Source of the DNA: Labilithrix sp. | Lineage (GTDB): Bacteria > Myxococcota_A > Polyangia > Polyangiales > Polyangiaceae | Direction: 5' to 3' | Assembly: GCA_019637175.1 (NCBI GenBank) | Contig: JAHBWD010000004.1 | Location: forward strand, 160,689-224,688 | Length of the DNA stretch: 64,000 nucleotides | Shown here: piece after piece, positions 24,077-32,619 of the stretch | Numbering within the stretch: the first letter of the stretch is position 1 | How the letters are laid out: every line of letters begins with the position of its first letter | Position numbers and translations under genes: made by a program | Notes under the pieces: generated by a model | What the model saw: only the letters and a program-made list of their open reading frames with translations | Told to the model about the DNA's origin: nothing | The model's database searches: none

Positions 24077-26416
24077 ATGTCCCTCACCGGCGCCCCGCCC
24101 CCCGTGCCTGCCGAGAGGCCGCGCCTCACGTGGGCGCGCGGGGCACTGCTGGTCTTGCCGCTCGTGTACGTGGCGGGAACCGCGGTGAGCGCGGGCGAGG
24201 CGTCACCGCGCGCGTGGCTCGCGATCGCGGTCGGCATCGCCGTCGCGCTCGCGGGCGCGTTCACGCACGTGCGCGTGTGGACGTCGAGCGCGCTCTCGAT
24301 CGCCGCGGCCACGGTCGCGCTCTCGCAGCGATGGCCGGCCCTCGCCTTCGCGCGCGAGCTGGCGCTGCTCGGCGCCGGCGTTTCGGCCGTCCGCGCGGTC
24401 TTCGCGATCGAGAGAGACGCCGGGCTCGGCGCGCGCGCGAGCGACGCGATCGCGGCGCGGAGCGTCGAACCGAAGCTTCTCGAGCGCGCGGCGCTCGCGA
24501 TCGTCGTCCTCGCGTGGGGCGCCGCCGCGGGCGTCGACTTCGTCGTCTGGATCGGCGCGTCACCCGATCTCGCGAACGTCGCCTCGATGATCGCGGCCGC
24601 CGGCGGCGCGGCTTCGCTCTTCGGCGTCGGCGCCGCCGCGCTGTTCCTCTCCGGCGTGCGCCGGCTCGAGCTCGGCGCGCCTCCTCGCGCGATCGCGTGC
24701 GCGGCGGCGGCGGGCGTCGGCCTGCTCGTCGCGATCGCGGTCGCCCTGACGACCTCCGCGCGCGCAGACGCCGCGGCGGCGATCGGCGCCGCGCTCGCCT
24801 TCCCTGCCGTCGTCCGCCTCGCGCAGACGAAGGACGGCCTCGAGCTCGCGACGCGCGGCCGCCGCGCGATGACGCTCGCCCTCTTCGGCGGCCCCGTCGC
24901 GATGCTCGCCGCCGTCGCCGCGGAAGGTCACACGGCGGGCGGCGGGCTCGTCGCGCTCTTCGTCGCGCTCGCGACGCTCGCGATCGGGTCCGTCGCGGCG
25001 AAGCTCGAGGAGCCGCTCCTCCCGATGAAAGGTCGCCTCCTCGACTCGCTCGCCGAGGCGACGCGCGCCGCGCACGATAGGGAGGCGCGCGCCGCGATCG
25101 CGAACGCGCTCGCGCACCTCCGCGACGCCGCCGGGCAGGGCGCGCCTTCGCCGGAGCTGTGGATGCTGCATCCTACACGCATTTGCACGATCGACGCGGC
25201 GGGCTACCTGAACGAGCGCCCGGCCGAGCTGCCCGCCGCGATCCTCGACGTCGCCGCGGGCGAGCCCGAGGGCACCGTGCGCCTCGACGTCCTCCAGGCG
25301 CTGGAGGTGAGGCGCCCCGATCTCCGTCCGCTCCAGCGCTGGCTCGAGGATCGCGGCGCGCTCTTCGCGACGCTCGTCGCCGAGGGAGAGGAGCCCGACG
25401 GGCTCGTGATCGTCCCCGCGGGCGCTCGCGTCGAGCCGCTAACGATCGACGAGGTCCGCGCCGCCAAGCGCTTCGCCGACGCGTTCGTCGCCGTCTGCCA
25501 GGCGCGGAGCGCGCGCGAACGACACCTCGAACGCGAGCGCGAGCTCCGCGATCGGATCGACGCGCTCGACGACGAGCTCGAGCGCGCTGCCCACGCGACC
25601 TCGCTCGACGGCTCGCGCAACGTCCTCGCATCGGCGCGCCTCGCGCGCCCGGCGACGGTCGGCATCTACGCCGCGGCCTCGCGGATGGCGTACGAGGCCC
25701 TCGAGCGATCGGTCGCGCGCGGCGCGCCGGTCGCGATCGTGGCGCGCGCGGGCGTCGACCCGGTGCCTTACGTCGCCCGGGCGCACCTCGGCGGGCCGCG
25801 GCGCGAAGCGCCGCTCGTCATCGTCGACGGGACGTCGTCGCGCGAGCACGACGTCGAGCGATGGAAGCACGAGCACACCTCGCCGATCGCGCTCGCCGAT
25901 CGCGGCTTGCTCGTCCTCGTCGACGGCGCGGCGCTCCCTCGCGACGTGCAGGTGCTCATCGCTCGCGCCTTGTCGGAGCGGCGCCCGCCGTGGGAGCGCG
26001 CCACGCCGCTCGACGTCGCCGTCGCGCTCACGGCCACCGCCGATCCCGACGCGCTCGCCGAGCAGGGGCGCCTGACGCCCGAGCTCCACGCGCGCTTCGA
26101 GGAGGCACGACCGATCGAGCTGCCTGGCCTGCGCGATCGCGCCGAAGATCTCTTCTCGATCGTCGCCGATCGCCTCGCGCGCGAAGGGCTCCGCGTCTCG
26201 GGCAAGCCGATCGGGATCGATCAAGCCGCGTTCGCCCACCTCGTCGAGCATCCCTTCGAGAGCGAAGACGCCGAGCTCGCCTCGATCGTGTCCCGCCTCG
26301 CGGCGCGCGTGACCTCCGAGGGGCGCGACGTCGTGCGCGCGGCCGACGTCGTCCGCGTCCTCTCGCCCGGCGAGCAGGCCGGCGAGCCCGAGCGGAGCGC
26401 GTCGAGGCGATCGTGA
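24077..26416 (+). CDS. Polytopic membrane protein with GAF-like region and degenerate sigma-54-type AAA+ domain
   Basis: 779 residues. About eight membrane segments occupy 22-310. A GAF-like region (about 320-475; LVIVPAGARVEPLTIDEVRAAKRFADAF) and a charged coiled coil (476-506) follow. Residues 520-762 match the layout of sigma-54 activator AAA+ domains: DRGLLVLVDGAALPRDVQVLI aligns with the Walker B/sensor region (GGTLFLDEIGELPxxxQ), and ELPGLRDRAEDLFSIVADRL with the PPLRERxEDI segment. The P-loop (GETGTGKE) and GAFTGA loop have no counterpart, and no DNA-binding helix-turn-helix follows. The domain therefore cannot act as an ATPase activator. A signalling or scaffolding role at the membrane is inferred. 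It is divergent from the ABC-like operon. Confidence 0.7.
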   Translation: MSLTGAPPPVPAERPRLTWARGALLVLPLVYVAGTAVSAGEASPRAWLAIAVGIAVALAGAFTHVRVWTSSALSIAAATVALSQRWPALAFARELALLGAGVSAVRAVFAIERDAGLGARASDAIAARSVEPKLLERAALAIVVLAWGAAAGVDFVVWIGASPDLANVASMIAAAGGAASLFGVGAAALFLSGVRRLELGAPPRAIACAAAAGVGLLVAIAVALTTSARADAAAAIGAALAFPAVVRLAQTKDGLELATRGRRAMTLALFGGPVAMLAAVAAEGHTAGGGLVALFVALATLAIGSVAAKLEEPLLPMKGRLLDSLAEATRAAHDREARAAIANALAHLRDAAGQGAPSPELWMLHPTRICTIDAAGYLNERPAELPAAILDVAAGEPEGTVRLDVLQALEVRRPDLRPLQRWLEDRGALFATLVAEGEEPDGLVIVPAGARVEPLTIDEVRAAKRFADAFVAVCQARSARERHLERERELRDRIDALDDELERAAHATSLDGSRNVLASARLARPATVGIYAAASRMAYEALERSVARGAPVAIVARAGVDPVPYVARAHLGGPRREAPLVIVDGTSSREHDVERWKHEHTSPIALADRGLLVLVDGAALPRDVQVLIARALSERRPPWERATPLDVAVALTATADPDALAEQGRLTPELHARFEEARPIELPGLRDRAEDLFSIVADRLAREGLRVSGKPIGIDQAAFAHLVEHPFESEDAELASIVSRLAARVTSEGRDVVRAADVVRVLSPGEQAGEPERSASRRS

Positions 26417-27009
26417 TCGCCCGCGCGCTCTTCGCCGTGCTCCTCGCCGCGCTCGCGGGCTGCGCCTTCATCCCTTCCACGGTCTCGCTCGACGCGCCGC
26501 GGAGCCGGCCGCGCGCCTCGGCGCCGACGGGCCCGCGCGTCCTCGTGGTCGGCCCCTTCGTCGACGCGCGCCACGAACGTGGCCGCTGCGGCATGAAGAA
26601 GAACGGCTACAACGGCGACCTCGCCGACGTCTTCTGCGACGCGCCCCCCGCGAGCTGGATCGCAGCGCGCCTCACGGGCGATCTGCGCGCCGCGGGCCTC
26701 GACGCGGTCGAGCCTCCCGAGAGCGCGCCGATCCGGGTCGAGGGCACGCTCCTCCAGTTCTTCACCGAGCCTCGGATCGGCGGCTTCACGCTCGATCAAG
26801 AGACCGACATCCACGTGAAGCTCAGGGTGACGTCGTCCGACGGCCTCGTCGCCGAGCGCGAGCTCTACGTGAAGGGCGTCGAGACGTCGATCGCGGCCGA
26901 TGACGAGACGATCCAAGCATCGGTCGACGACGCGTCGCGGCGCATCGCCGAGGCGATGAGCCGGGCGGTCGTCTCACTCGTCACGCACGTCCCGCGGGGG
27001 CCGCGGTGA
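26413..27009 (+). CDS. Lipoprotein, YajG-like layout
   Basis: 198 residues from GTG; the lipobox LLAALAGC gives Cys 16. The mature part has VLVVGPFVDARHERGRCGMKKNGYN and later GTLLQFFTEP and VKLRVTSSDGLVAERELYVKG. This is the beta/alpha layout of envelope lipoproteins such as YajG, but I cannot place it firmly. Its start overlaps the stop of the membrane AAA+-like gene by 4 bases (GTGA) and its stop overlaps the next start, so three genes are coupled. The context suggests a periplasmic partner of the membrane protein. Confidence 0.7.
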   Translation: MIARALFAVLLAALAGCAFIPSTVSLDAPRSRPRASAPTGPRVLVVGPFVDARHERGRCGMKKNGYNGDLADVFCDAPPASWIAARLTGDLRAAGLDAVEPPESAPIRVEGTLLQFFTEPRIGGFTLDQETDIHVKLRVTSSDGLVAERELYVKGVETSIAADDETIQASVDDASRRIAEAMSRAVVSLVTHVPRGPR

Positions 27010-27164
27010 TCCGCGTCGCCGCGATCGCGATCGCCGCGGCGTTCGCGCTCTGCGCGTGCGCTCGCCACGTCGTCGTCGATCCCGAAGAGGTCGCCGCGCA
27101 CGACTCGCGCGGCTGGACGATCCACCGCTACCCGCGCGTGGCCGACGCCGGCGTCGATCGCTGA
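27006..27164 (+). CDS. Very small lipoprotein
   Basis: 52 residues from the GTG at 27006, overlapping the previous stop by 4 bases. The N-terminus VIRVAAIAIAAAFALCAC is a lipoprotein signal with the Cys near residue 16-18. Only about 35 mature residues follow (RHVVVDPEEVAAHDSRGW and on). The coupled start, signal peptide and consistent codon use support a real gene despite its size. It is probably a small envelope accessory of the preceding two products. No family recognised. Confidence 0.6.
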   Translation: MIRVAAIAIAAAFALCACARHVVVDPEEVAAHDSRGWTIHRYPRVADAGVDR

Positions 27165-27171
27165 ACCACCA

Positions 27172-27873
27172 TCACCGCAAGCGCTGCGCCTTGACGAGCC
27201 GACCGTCGACGCGCACCTCGACCTCGAGCGGACCGCGCGCCTCGGCGACGGAGAAGCGCGCGACGCCTTGCTCGTCGGCTCGCTCTTCCGTCGTCGCGCC
27301 GTCTCTGCGCGCGAGGGCGATCGTCGCGCCGCGGATCGGCGCTCGCTCGCATGGCTGCGTCGACGTCCCCCAGCTCCGCACGTCCTGCGTCGTGCTCGCC
27401 TTCGTCTTGCGCTTGCTCGCGTCGACGATGAGCGCGGTCACGCCGAGGGCGGCGAGCGCGACGCCCCCGAGGAGCACGGGCCCCGCCGCGTCGCACGCGC
27501 CGCCCTCGCCTCGCTGCCCGATGCACGCCAGCACGAGCCCGCTCCCCACGCTGCCCGCGATCCCGCCGGTGAGGATCGCCCCGTAGTCGAGGACGAGGAC
27601 GGCGGAGCTCGGCTCTGCGCGCCGCGTGTGCTCGACGGTGACCTTCTCCTTCACCTCCGACGTGCACATGAGGGCGTGCTCGGCGCGCACGACGACGACG
27701 TCGCCGCGCAGCTCGACGGTCGCGTCGACGGTGTCCTTGTCCGGCGCGCGACGCGTCCCTTCGTCGGCGATCTCGCGCGCGACGACGCTCGTCGACTCGT
27801 GCCACGTGACGGGCGCGCACGCGCTCGAAGCAAGAAAGAAGACGAAGTGAGCCGGAGGTGCACGACGCACCAT
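27172..27873 (-). CDS. Envelope lipoprotein with central hydrophobic hairpin
   Basis: 233 residues. The N-terminus MVRRAPPAHFVFFLASSAC is a lipoprotein signal (Cys 19). Two Gly/Ala-rich hydrophobic stretches (AILTGGIAGSVGSGLVLAC and AAGPVLLGGVALAALGVTALIV) suggest a membrane hairpin. The C-terminus (ATIALARRDGATTEERADEQGVARFSV, LEVEVRVDGRLV) looks like a small Ig/CarboxypepD-type beta domain. The ATG at 27873 is preferred over the GTG at 27879 because a -10 box lies 6 bases upstream of it. It converges with the small lipoprotein gene, 7 bases between stops. Function unknown. Confidence 0.65.
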   Translation of the reverse strand: MVRRAPPAHFVFFLASSACAPVTWHESTSVVAREIADEGTRRAPDKDTVDATVELRGDVVVVRAEHALMCTSEVKEKVTVEHTRRAEPSSAVLVLDYGAILTGGIAGSVGSGLVLACIGQRGEGGACDAAGPVLLGGVALAALGVTALIVDASKRKTKASTTQDVRSWGTSTQPCERAPIRGATIALARRDGATTEERADEQGVARFSVAEARGPLEVEVRVDGRLVKAQRLR

Positions 27874-27879
27874 CGACAC

Positions 27880-27885
27880 ATCTTA
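27880..27885 (-). promoter_or_regulatory. -10 box for the 27873 gene
   Basis: TAAGAT on the minus strand ends 6 bases before the ATG at 27873 and selects it over the GTG at 27879. Confidence 0.45.
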
Positions 27886-27893
27886 CGCCACGA

Positions 27894-29063
27894 CTACAGC
27901 CGGCAAAGGCTCACCGAGCAGTAGTACCCGCTCGGACAGATATTTCCGCAGCTCCCGCAGTTGCGCGAGTCGCTCGTCGTGTTGACGCATTGCTCGGCGC
28001 ACATCGTGAGGCCGGCCGTGCAGCTCGCGTAGCTGTGGCTCTCGGAGGAGGTGGTCACCAGATCGATCCACCCGACGGGCTGCACGGTCTGACCGCCCGA
28101 CAGCGTGCCGAAGGTCTTCTTCCCCTTCTTCAGGTCGTGACGCTCGCGCGCGATCGAGAGCGAGAGCGACGGCGCGGTCGTCGTCGTCCCGAGCACCTCG
28201 CGGATGACGTCGCGCGAGAGCTTGTAGCTTCCGCTGCCGTCCTCCGCGTCGCACTTGGCGACGCCGCCGGGACCGGCCACGGTGATCGTGACTGTGTCTT
28301 CGCCGGGGAGCCACCCGAGCGTCAGCGGGCCCGATCCGAAGACCTCCGACCGTGGCAGATCGTAGAGCGGCGGGTCGGCCTCGAGGAACGTCGTCGTCGT
28401 GAACTTCTCGTCGAACTTCTCGAAGCCCGCCTTCGAAGCGCCGGAGGCCTGCACGCGGATCTCGCTCTTCGCGAGGAAGGGTGCGCCGTTGCCCTCGGGG
28501 CTCACGGAGTACGGCGGGAAGAGCGTGAGCGCCATGGTCGTGCCGGCGAACGCCAGCGCCCCGGCGTCGAAGCGGTCGCGCTTGCGACAGGCCATGCCGT
28601 CGTCGGCGGCGGGCGCGGTCGCGGAGAGGAAGCACTCTTCGCCTGCGGCGCACGCGCGCGTGCAGCTCTTGATGCACTTGGCCTTGCACGCGTCGTCGAA
28701 CGAGCACACCTCGCCGGCAGCGCAGCCTTGCACCGTGCCGGTCATGCACTTCGGCACGTCGGCGATCGCGCAGCCTCCCACGGTGCGCGTGCAAGACTTC
28801 GCGAGCTTCGCGTCGGGGACGAACGCCGCCGAGATGATCGGCATGGATGCGCCGGTCGACGAGCTGCGGGTCTCGCCGAGGGTGATCGTGCCGAGCGCGT
28901 GGGGCGTCTCGTCGGGCTCGTCGACGGCCTGCGCGCCACCTTCTTCGGTGCCGCCGTCGGCGTTGGGATCGGCGGCGAGCTCGGTGCCGCGCGTTCCCGA
29001 CGCGGCGCACGCGACCGTCGTCGTCGCGATCAGCGCAAGGACAAGCAAGGGTTGGATGCGCAT
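27894..29063 (-). CDS. Cys-rich lipoprotein with C-terminal NCGSCG-type module
   Basis: 389 residues. The signal peptide MRIQPLLVLALIATTTVAC gives Cys 19. A Cys cluster (about 90-150) is followed by a beta-rich central region. The C-terminal module runs CTAGLTMCAEQCVNTTSDSR, then NCGSCGNICPSGYYC. This NxxxNCGxCGxxCxxGxxC pattern is repeated across myxobacterial secreted proteins and is probably disulfide-bonded. A TATCAG hexamer and a GGGAG Shine-Dalgarno lie upstream of the ATG. The protein is predicted to be surface-exposed; no enzymatic motif is visible. Confidence 0.75.
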   Translation of the reverse strand: MRIQPLLVLALIATTTVACAASGTRGTELAADPNADGGTEEGGAQAVDEPDETPHALGTITLGETRSSSTGASMPIISAAFVPDAKLAKSCTRTVGGCAIADVPKCMTGTVQGCAAGEVCSFDDACKAKCIKSCTRACAAGEECFLSATAPAADDGMACRKRDRFDAGALAFAGTTMALTLFPPYSVSPEGNGAPFLAKSEIRVQASGASKAGFEKFDEKFTTTTFLEADPPLYDLPRSEVFGSGPLTLGWLPGEDTVTITVAGPGGVAKCDAEDGSGSYKLSRDVIREVLGTTTTAPSLSLSIARERHDLKKGKKTFGTLSGGQTVQPVGWIDLVTTSSESHSYASCTAGLTMCAEQCVNTTSDSRNCGSCGNICPSGYYCSVSLCRL

Positions 29064-29118
29064 CGGGTTCTCCCGAAGCGCTGATACGGCGGCGCGCGCG
29101 ATTTTCTACCCGACCCGA

Positions 29119-30153
29119 TCAGGGCTTGGGCACTTGCGTGTCGCCGAAGCTCACGTCGACGACGATGCTCGGTTCGAGCATGTTCTCGAAGATTTGGCTC
29201 ACCTCGACCGACGCGTCGTGAACCGGCGGCGCGCCCGATCCCGGCGCGGGTTTGATGCGCTGCGCCTCTTCCTTGAGCTGCGCGTACGTCTGTCGCACGG
29301 CCTCCCGCATGTCGGCGGCGCTCGCCCAGCGATCTTTCTTGTCGAAGGCGAGCGCTTTGTCGACGACGCCGATGACCCACGTGGGCATCTGGGGCGCGAC
29401 GATCCCGAGCGAGGGCGCGCGCTCTTTCATCGCCTGGAAGAGGCGCTCGGTCGCGCCCTTGGCCTCGTGCACCGGCCGCCCGGCGAGCGCGCGGAACATC
29501 ACGGCGCCGACCGCGAAGACGTCGGAGCGGGCCTCGACCTGATCCGTCTTGCCCTGGGCCTGCTCGGGCGGCATGTACGCCGCCGTTCCGAGGACGATGC
29601 CCGTGGCCGTGGGCGCGCCGGCGAAGCGCGGATCGCGAAGGCGCGCGAGCCCGAAGTCGAGCACCTTGACGATGCCCGCCTTGGTGACGAAGAGGTTGCC
29701 GGGCTTGATGTCGCGGTGAATGACCGCGCGCGCGTGGAAGGCCGCGAGGACGTCGAGCACCTGATCGGCGACCGCGAGGACGTCGCCGACCGGCAGCGTT
29801 CCTCCGGCGCGCGCGAGCCACTGATCGAGCGACTCGCCCTCGAGGAGCTCCATCACGAGGAACGGCGCGCCGTCGGAGGTGATGTCGTCGTCGAGGACGC
29901 TCACCGCTCCGGGGTGATCGACCTGATTCGCGACGTACCCCTCGCGGAGGAACCGCTCGCGCACGTCTGCGTGCGCGGCGATGAAGGGGTGGAGCATCTT
30001 GATGGCGACCCTCTTGCCGTTGCGGTGCGTCGCGGCGTAGACCGCCGCCATCCCGCCGACGTCGACGAGCCGGTCGATCGTCCACTTGTTGTTGAGTGTC
30101 TGCCCGACCCGCTTCTGGGCGACGACGCGCGGATCGTTGGGCGGGGCATTCAT
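29119..30153 (-). CDS. Soluble Ser/Thr protein kinase
   Basis: 344 residues. The kinase domain covers about 22-290: DVGGMAAVY Gly-rich loop, ATP lysine K52 (VAIKML), HRDIKPGN (146-153), DFG (166-168) and YMPPEQ. After the domain there is only a short Ala/Pro/Glu tail and no membrane segment, so the enzyme is cytoplasmic, unlike the other two kinases in the window. A GAGG run sits directly against the ATG at 30153, too close for an ideal ribosome-binding site, so the start is slightly uncertain. The TauE/SafE gene lies 55 bases upstream on the same strand. No FHA or scaffold partner is adjacent; substrates are unknown. Confidence 0.9.
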   Translation of the reverse strand: MNAPPNDPRVVAQKRVGQTLNNKWTIDRLVDVGGMAAVYAATHRNGKRVAIKMLHPFIAAHADVRERFLREGYVANQVDHPGAVSVLDDDITSDGAPFLVMELLEGESLDQWLARAGGTLPVGDVLAVADQVLDVLAAFHARAVIHRDIKPGNLFVTKAGIVKVLDFGLARLRDPRFAGAPTATGIVLGTAAYMPPEQAQGKTDQVEARSDVFAVGAVMFRALAGRPVHEAKGATERLFQAMKERAPSLGIVAPQMPTWVIGVVDKALAFDKKDRWASAADMREAVRQTYAQLKEEAQRIKPAPGSGAPPVHDASVEVSQIFENMLEPSIVVDVSFGDTQVPKP

Positions 30154-30208
30154 CCTCTTCGAGGATCGGCTGGATCGCTCCGTCAGGTCAAGGCGGGTGA
30201 TCGCGAGA

Positions 30209-30919
30209 TCACGCCATCGTCGCGAGGGAGACGCCCACGCACACGACGAGGACCCCGTATTCCAGGCGCGTCGTGGCCCGATCGGAGAGCCGCGCGCGCG
30301 CGCGCGTGCCGAGGGCATTTCCTGCGAGGATCGACGCGGCGAGCGCGACCGTGGGCCACGCGAGGTCGGCCGTGATGAGGCCGTTCGAGCCATAGGCGAC
30401 GACGCGGGCGGTGTGTGCAGCGACGGCGACGAGCGCCAGCGTCCCCGCGTACGACGCGCCGGTGAGCCCTGCGCAGAGCAAGAGCGGCGCGAAGAGGATG
30501 CCGGCGCCGCCGGACGTCCCGGTGAGCGCGCCGATCCCCGCCGCCGCGGGCGTGAGCGCCCAACCGGGGACGGCGAAGCGGAGGTAGCCGAGCGCGCGCG
30601 CGATCGCCACGCCGGTGAGCGCGACGAGCAGGACGTGGAGCACGAGGGCGGGGATGGCGTCGGCGAGGAGACCGCCGACGAAGGCGGCAGGCAGCGCGCC
30701 CGCGACCATCCGCGCCGCGATCGGTCGATCGATCGACCGCCGGTAGAGGATCGCGCGATGGAGGTTGCCGAGCAGCAGCGCGGGCGCGGTGATCGCCAGC
30801 GCGACGTGCGGCCCCACGAACGCCGAGCAGACGAGGATGAGAAAGAGGCCGCCCCCCTGCCCTGCCACCGTGGAGAGCACGCCCGCGACCAGACCGAGGA
30901 GCGGGAGCACGAGGGGCAT
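30209..30919 (-). CDS. TauE/SafE-family membrane transporter
   Basis: 236 residues, nearly all hydrophobic, about seven to eight membrane helices. The N-terminus MPLVLPLLGLVAGVLSTVAGQGGGL and the middle GIGALTGTSGGAGILFAPLLL are the two paired Gly-rich motifs of the TauE/SafE (sulfite/sulfoacetate exporter, DUF81) family. It is divergent from a LysR gene across a 70-base AT-rich gap, which suggests that the regulator controls the transporter. Export of a sulfur-containing or organic anion is the family role; the actual substrate cannot be read from sequence. Confidence 0.85.
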   Translation of the reverse strand: MPLVLPLLGLVAGVLSTVAGQGGGLFLILVCSAFVGPHVALAITAPALLLGNLHRAILYRRSIDRPIAARMVAGALPAAFVGGLLADAIPALVLHVLLVALTGVAIARALGYLRFAVPGWALTPAAAGIGALTGTSGGAGILFAPLLLCAGLTGASYAGTLALVAVAAHTARVVAYGSNGLITADLAWPTVALAASILAGNALGTRARARLSDRATTRLEYGVLVVCVGVSLATMA

Positions 30920-30944
30920 GCGCAGAGGATGCGCTCTCCGCCAG

Positions 30945-30989
30945 CATCAATCCAATCGAATCATTTGATGATGAACATCACATTTCATT
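30945..30989. promoter_or_regulatory. AT-rich divergent operator between tauE/safE-like and lysR genes
   Basis: This 45-base stretch is far more AT-rich than its surroundings. It contains ATCA-TT-TGAT (30960-30969) and, joined to it, TGATG-AA-CATCA (30969-30980). LysR regulators bind such imperfect dyads between divergent genes, so this is the likely binding and autoregulation site. Confidence 0.55.
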
Positions 30990-31877
30990 ATGCTCCTGAC
31001 GGTGCTCGAGCCGCTTCGTCACCTCGTCCTCGTCGCGCAGCACGGCACGCTCACGGCGGCCGCGCGGCACGCGCACGTGACGCAGCCGGCGCTGACCGCT
31101 TCGATCCAGCGGCTCGAGGCGCAGATGGGCGCGAAGCTCCTGCTCCGGGGGCGCGGCGGCGCGACGCTGACGGCGGCGGGGCAGGCGCTCTTGCCGCGCG
31201 CGCGCGCCGCGCTCGCTGCGATCGAAGAGGGCAGGCGCGCCGTCGCCGAGGTGCTCGGCCTCGCGGCGGGCTCGGTGCGGATCGGCGCCGGCGCGACGGT
31301 GTGCACCTACTACCTGCCGCGAACGCTCGCGAAGTTTCGCGCGCGCCACCCCGGAGTGTCGATCCTGCTCCGCGAAGCGAGCCAAGACGATCTGCTCGAC
31401 GGGCTCGAGGCCGGCGATCTCGATCTCGTGATCCTCGCGCGCGTCGCGCGCGGCGGCGGCTCCGACTTCGTGCGCGCCGCGCGCTCCGGGCTCGCGCGCG
31501 AGAAGTGGCTCGACGACGAGATCGTGCTCGTCGCCGCGCCGGGGATCGAAGCGAAGACCGCGCCGCTCGTCACTTTCGCGAAGGGCGCGACGACGCGGAC
31601 GCTCGCCGACCAGCACTTCCCGGGCGTGCCGATCGCGATGGAGCTCGGGAGCTTCGCCGCCGTGAAGGGCAACACGCGCGCGGGCGTGGGCGTCGCGCTC
31701 GTGAGCCGTACGGCGGTCGAGCGCGATCTCGCGACGGGTCAGCTCGTGATCGTCCCGAGCGAGCGAACGCCGATCGCGAGACCGCTCTACCTCGTACACC
31801 GAGGCCGCGACCGTCTCCCGCCGGCGGCCGCGGAGCTGCACCGGATGCTGCGCGATCGCGCCGCGCGCCCCCGGTGA
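30990..31877 (+). CDS. LysR-type transcriptional regulator
   Basis: 295 residues. The N-terminal helix-turn-helix (LRHLVLVAQHGTLTAAARHAHVTQPALTASIQRLEAQMGAKLLLR, about 8-52) matches the LysR DNA-binding domain. The C-terminal two-lobed effector domain begins near 92 (GSVRIGAGATVCTYYLPRTL). The core HTH is close to consensus. It is transcribed away from the TauE/SafE gene, the classical arrangement in which the LysR protein activates the divergent gene in response to a small molecule and represses itself. The ATG is immediately downstream of the AT-rich operator. The effector is unknown, perhaps a substrate of the exporter. Confidence 0.9.
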   Translation: MLLTVLEPLRHLVLVAQHGTLTAAARHAHVTQPALTASIQRLEAQMGAKLLLRGRGGATLTAAGQALLPRARAALAAIEEGRRAVAEVLGLAAGSVRIGAGATVCTYYLPRTLAKFRARHPGVSILLREASQDDLLDGLEAGDLDLVILARVARGGGSDFVRAARSGLAREKWLDDEIVLVAAPGIEAKTAPLVTFAKGATTRTLADQHFPGVPIAMELGSFAAVKGNTRAGVGVALVSRTAVERDLATGQLVIVPSERTPIARPLYLVHRGRDRLPPAAAELHRMLRDRAARPR

Positions 31878-31896
31878 CGCGGCTCAATCGTGCCGC

Positions 31897-31924
31897 TTTG
31901 CTAGACGACGTTTGCTAGACGACG
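31897..31924. repeat. Perfect 14-base tandem duplication
   Basis: TTTGCTAGACGACG occurs twice head-to-tail (31897-31910 and 31911-31924) between two convergent stops. The 12-mer CGGCTCAATCGT also occurs on either side (31880-31891 and 31933-31944). It looks like a local replication-slippage duplication. Confidence 0.7.
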
Positions 31925-31936
31925 ATTGCCTTCGGC

Positions 31937-32383
31937 TCAATCGTCGTCGTCGTCGTCGGCGTCTTCGTCGACGGACTTGAACGCGACGCCGCGGGTCTGG
32001 ACGGCGATGAGCTTGACGTGCTCGAGAGACCACGTCGTCGTCGTGGTCTTGCGCTTGCGCGTGCCCGACGTGCGCGACGTCGAGCTGTACTTGAACTCCA
32101 CGTCACCCTCGCAGACGGCGGGAGCGCCACGCGCGAGCCAGGGCGCGCCGCTGATGTGCGCGGTGCCGGTCACGCCGTCGGGCTTGCGCGTGATGTTGGT
32201 GATGTTGGCGTTGATGAGCCCCTTGACGGTCACGCCGCACATGGCCGACGTCGTGAGTGGGGCATGCGTCCGCAGCGCGTTGCGCAGCGATCGTTGCACG
32301 ATGTCGGTCGGAACTTGCTTCTTGCAGCCAGACAGCGTGACGGCGCTGACCATCACGGCGGCTATCAAAATCCCCTTGCGCAT
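31937..32383 (-). CDS. Small lipoprotein with poly-Asp C-terminus
   Basis: 148 residues. The signal MRKGILIAAVMVSAVTLSGC gives Cys 20. The mature domain (VPTDIVQRSLRNALRTHAPL, VKGLINANITNITRKPDGVTG) looks like a compact alpha/beta fold, and a Lys/Arg/Thr-rich segment precedes the tail DEDADDDDDD. GGAGG lies 12 bases before the ATG, and a minus-strand TAGCCT is further upstream, so this gene has an ordinary leader. It converges with the lysR gene. No family recognised; the acidic tail could bind cations, but that is speculative. Confidence 0.7.
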   Translation of the reverse strand: MRKGILIAAVMVSAVTLSGCKKQVPTDIVQRSLRNALRTHAPLTTSAMCGVTVKGLINANITNITRKPDGVTGTAHISGAPWLARGAPAVCEGDVEFKYSSTSRTSGTRKRKTTTTTWSLEHVKLIAVQTRGVAFKSVDEDADDDDDD

Positions 32384-32619
32384 TCGGTCGACCTCCGAGA
32401 GAGGAGGCTACACGGCGGCCGAGGGGCCGATAAGTCATCCGTTCGTGTGGATCGGTTTCTCACCACCTTTGGCTCGTGGCCGCGGCGTCGTGTCCTCGGT
32501 CGCACCTCGGCTCACGACGTGCGCGTGAATGGAAAACCAAGTGAATGCCGCCGGGTGGCGTACCCTTCCTCGCCATGCACGATCGATCGCCCGCGCGCGC
32601 CGCTTGCAGGGCCGAAGAC

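Noticed and set aside
31880..31944. Direct repeats as an attachment site or transposon target duplication
   Set aside because: No integrase, transposase or tRNA is nearby, and the repeats enclose only about 50 bases.
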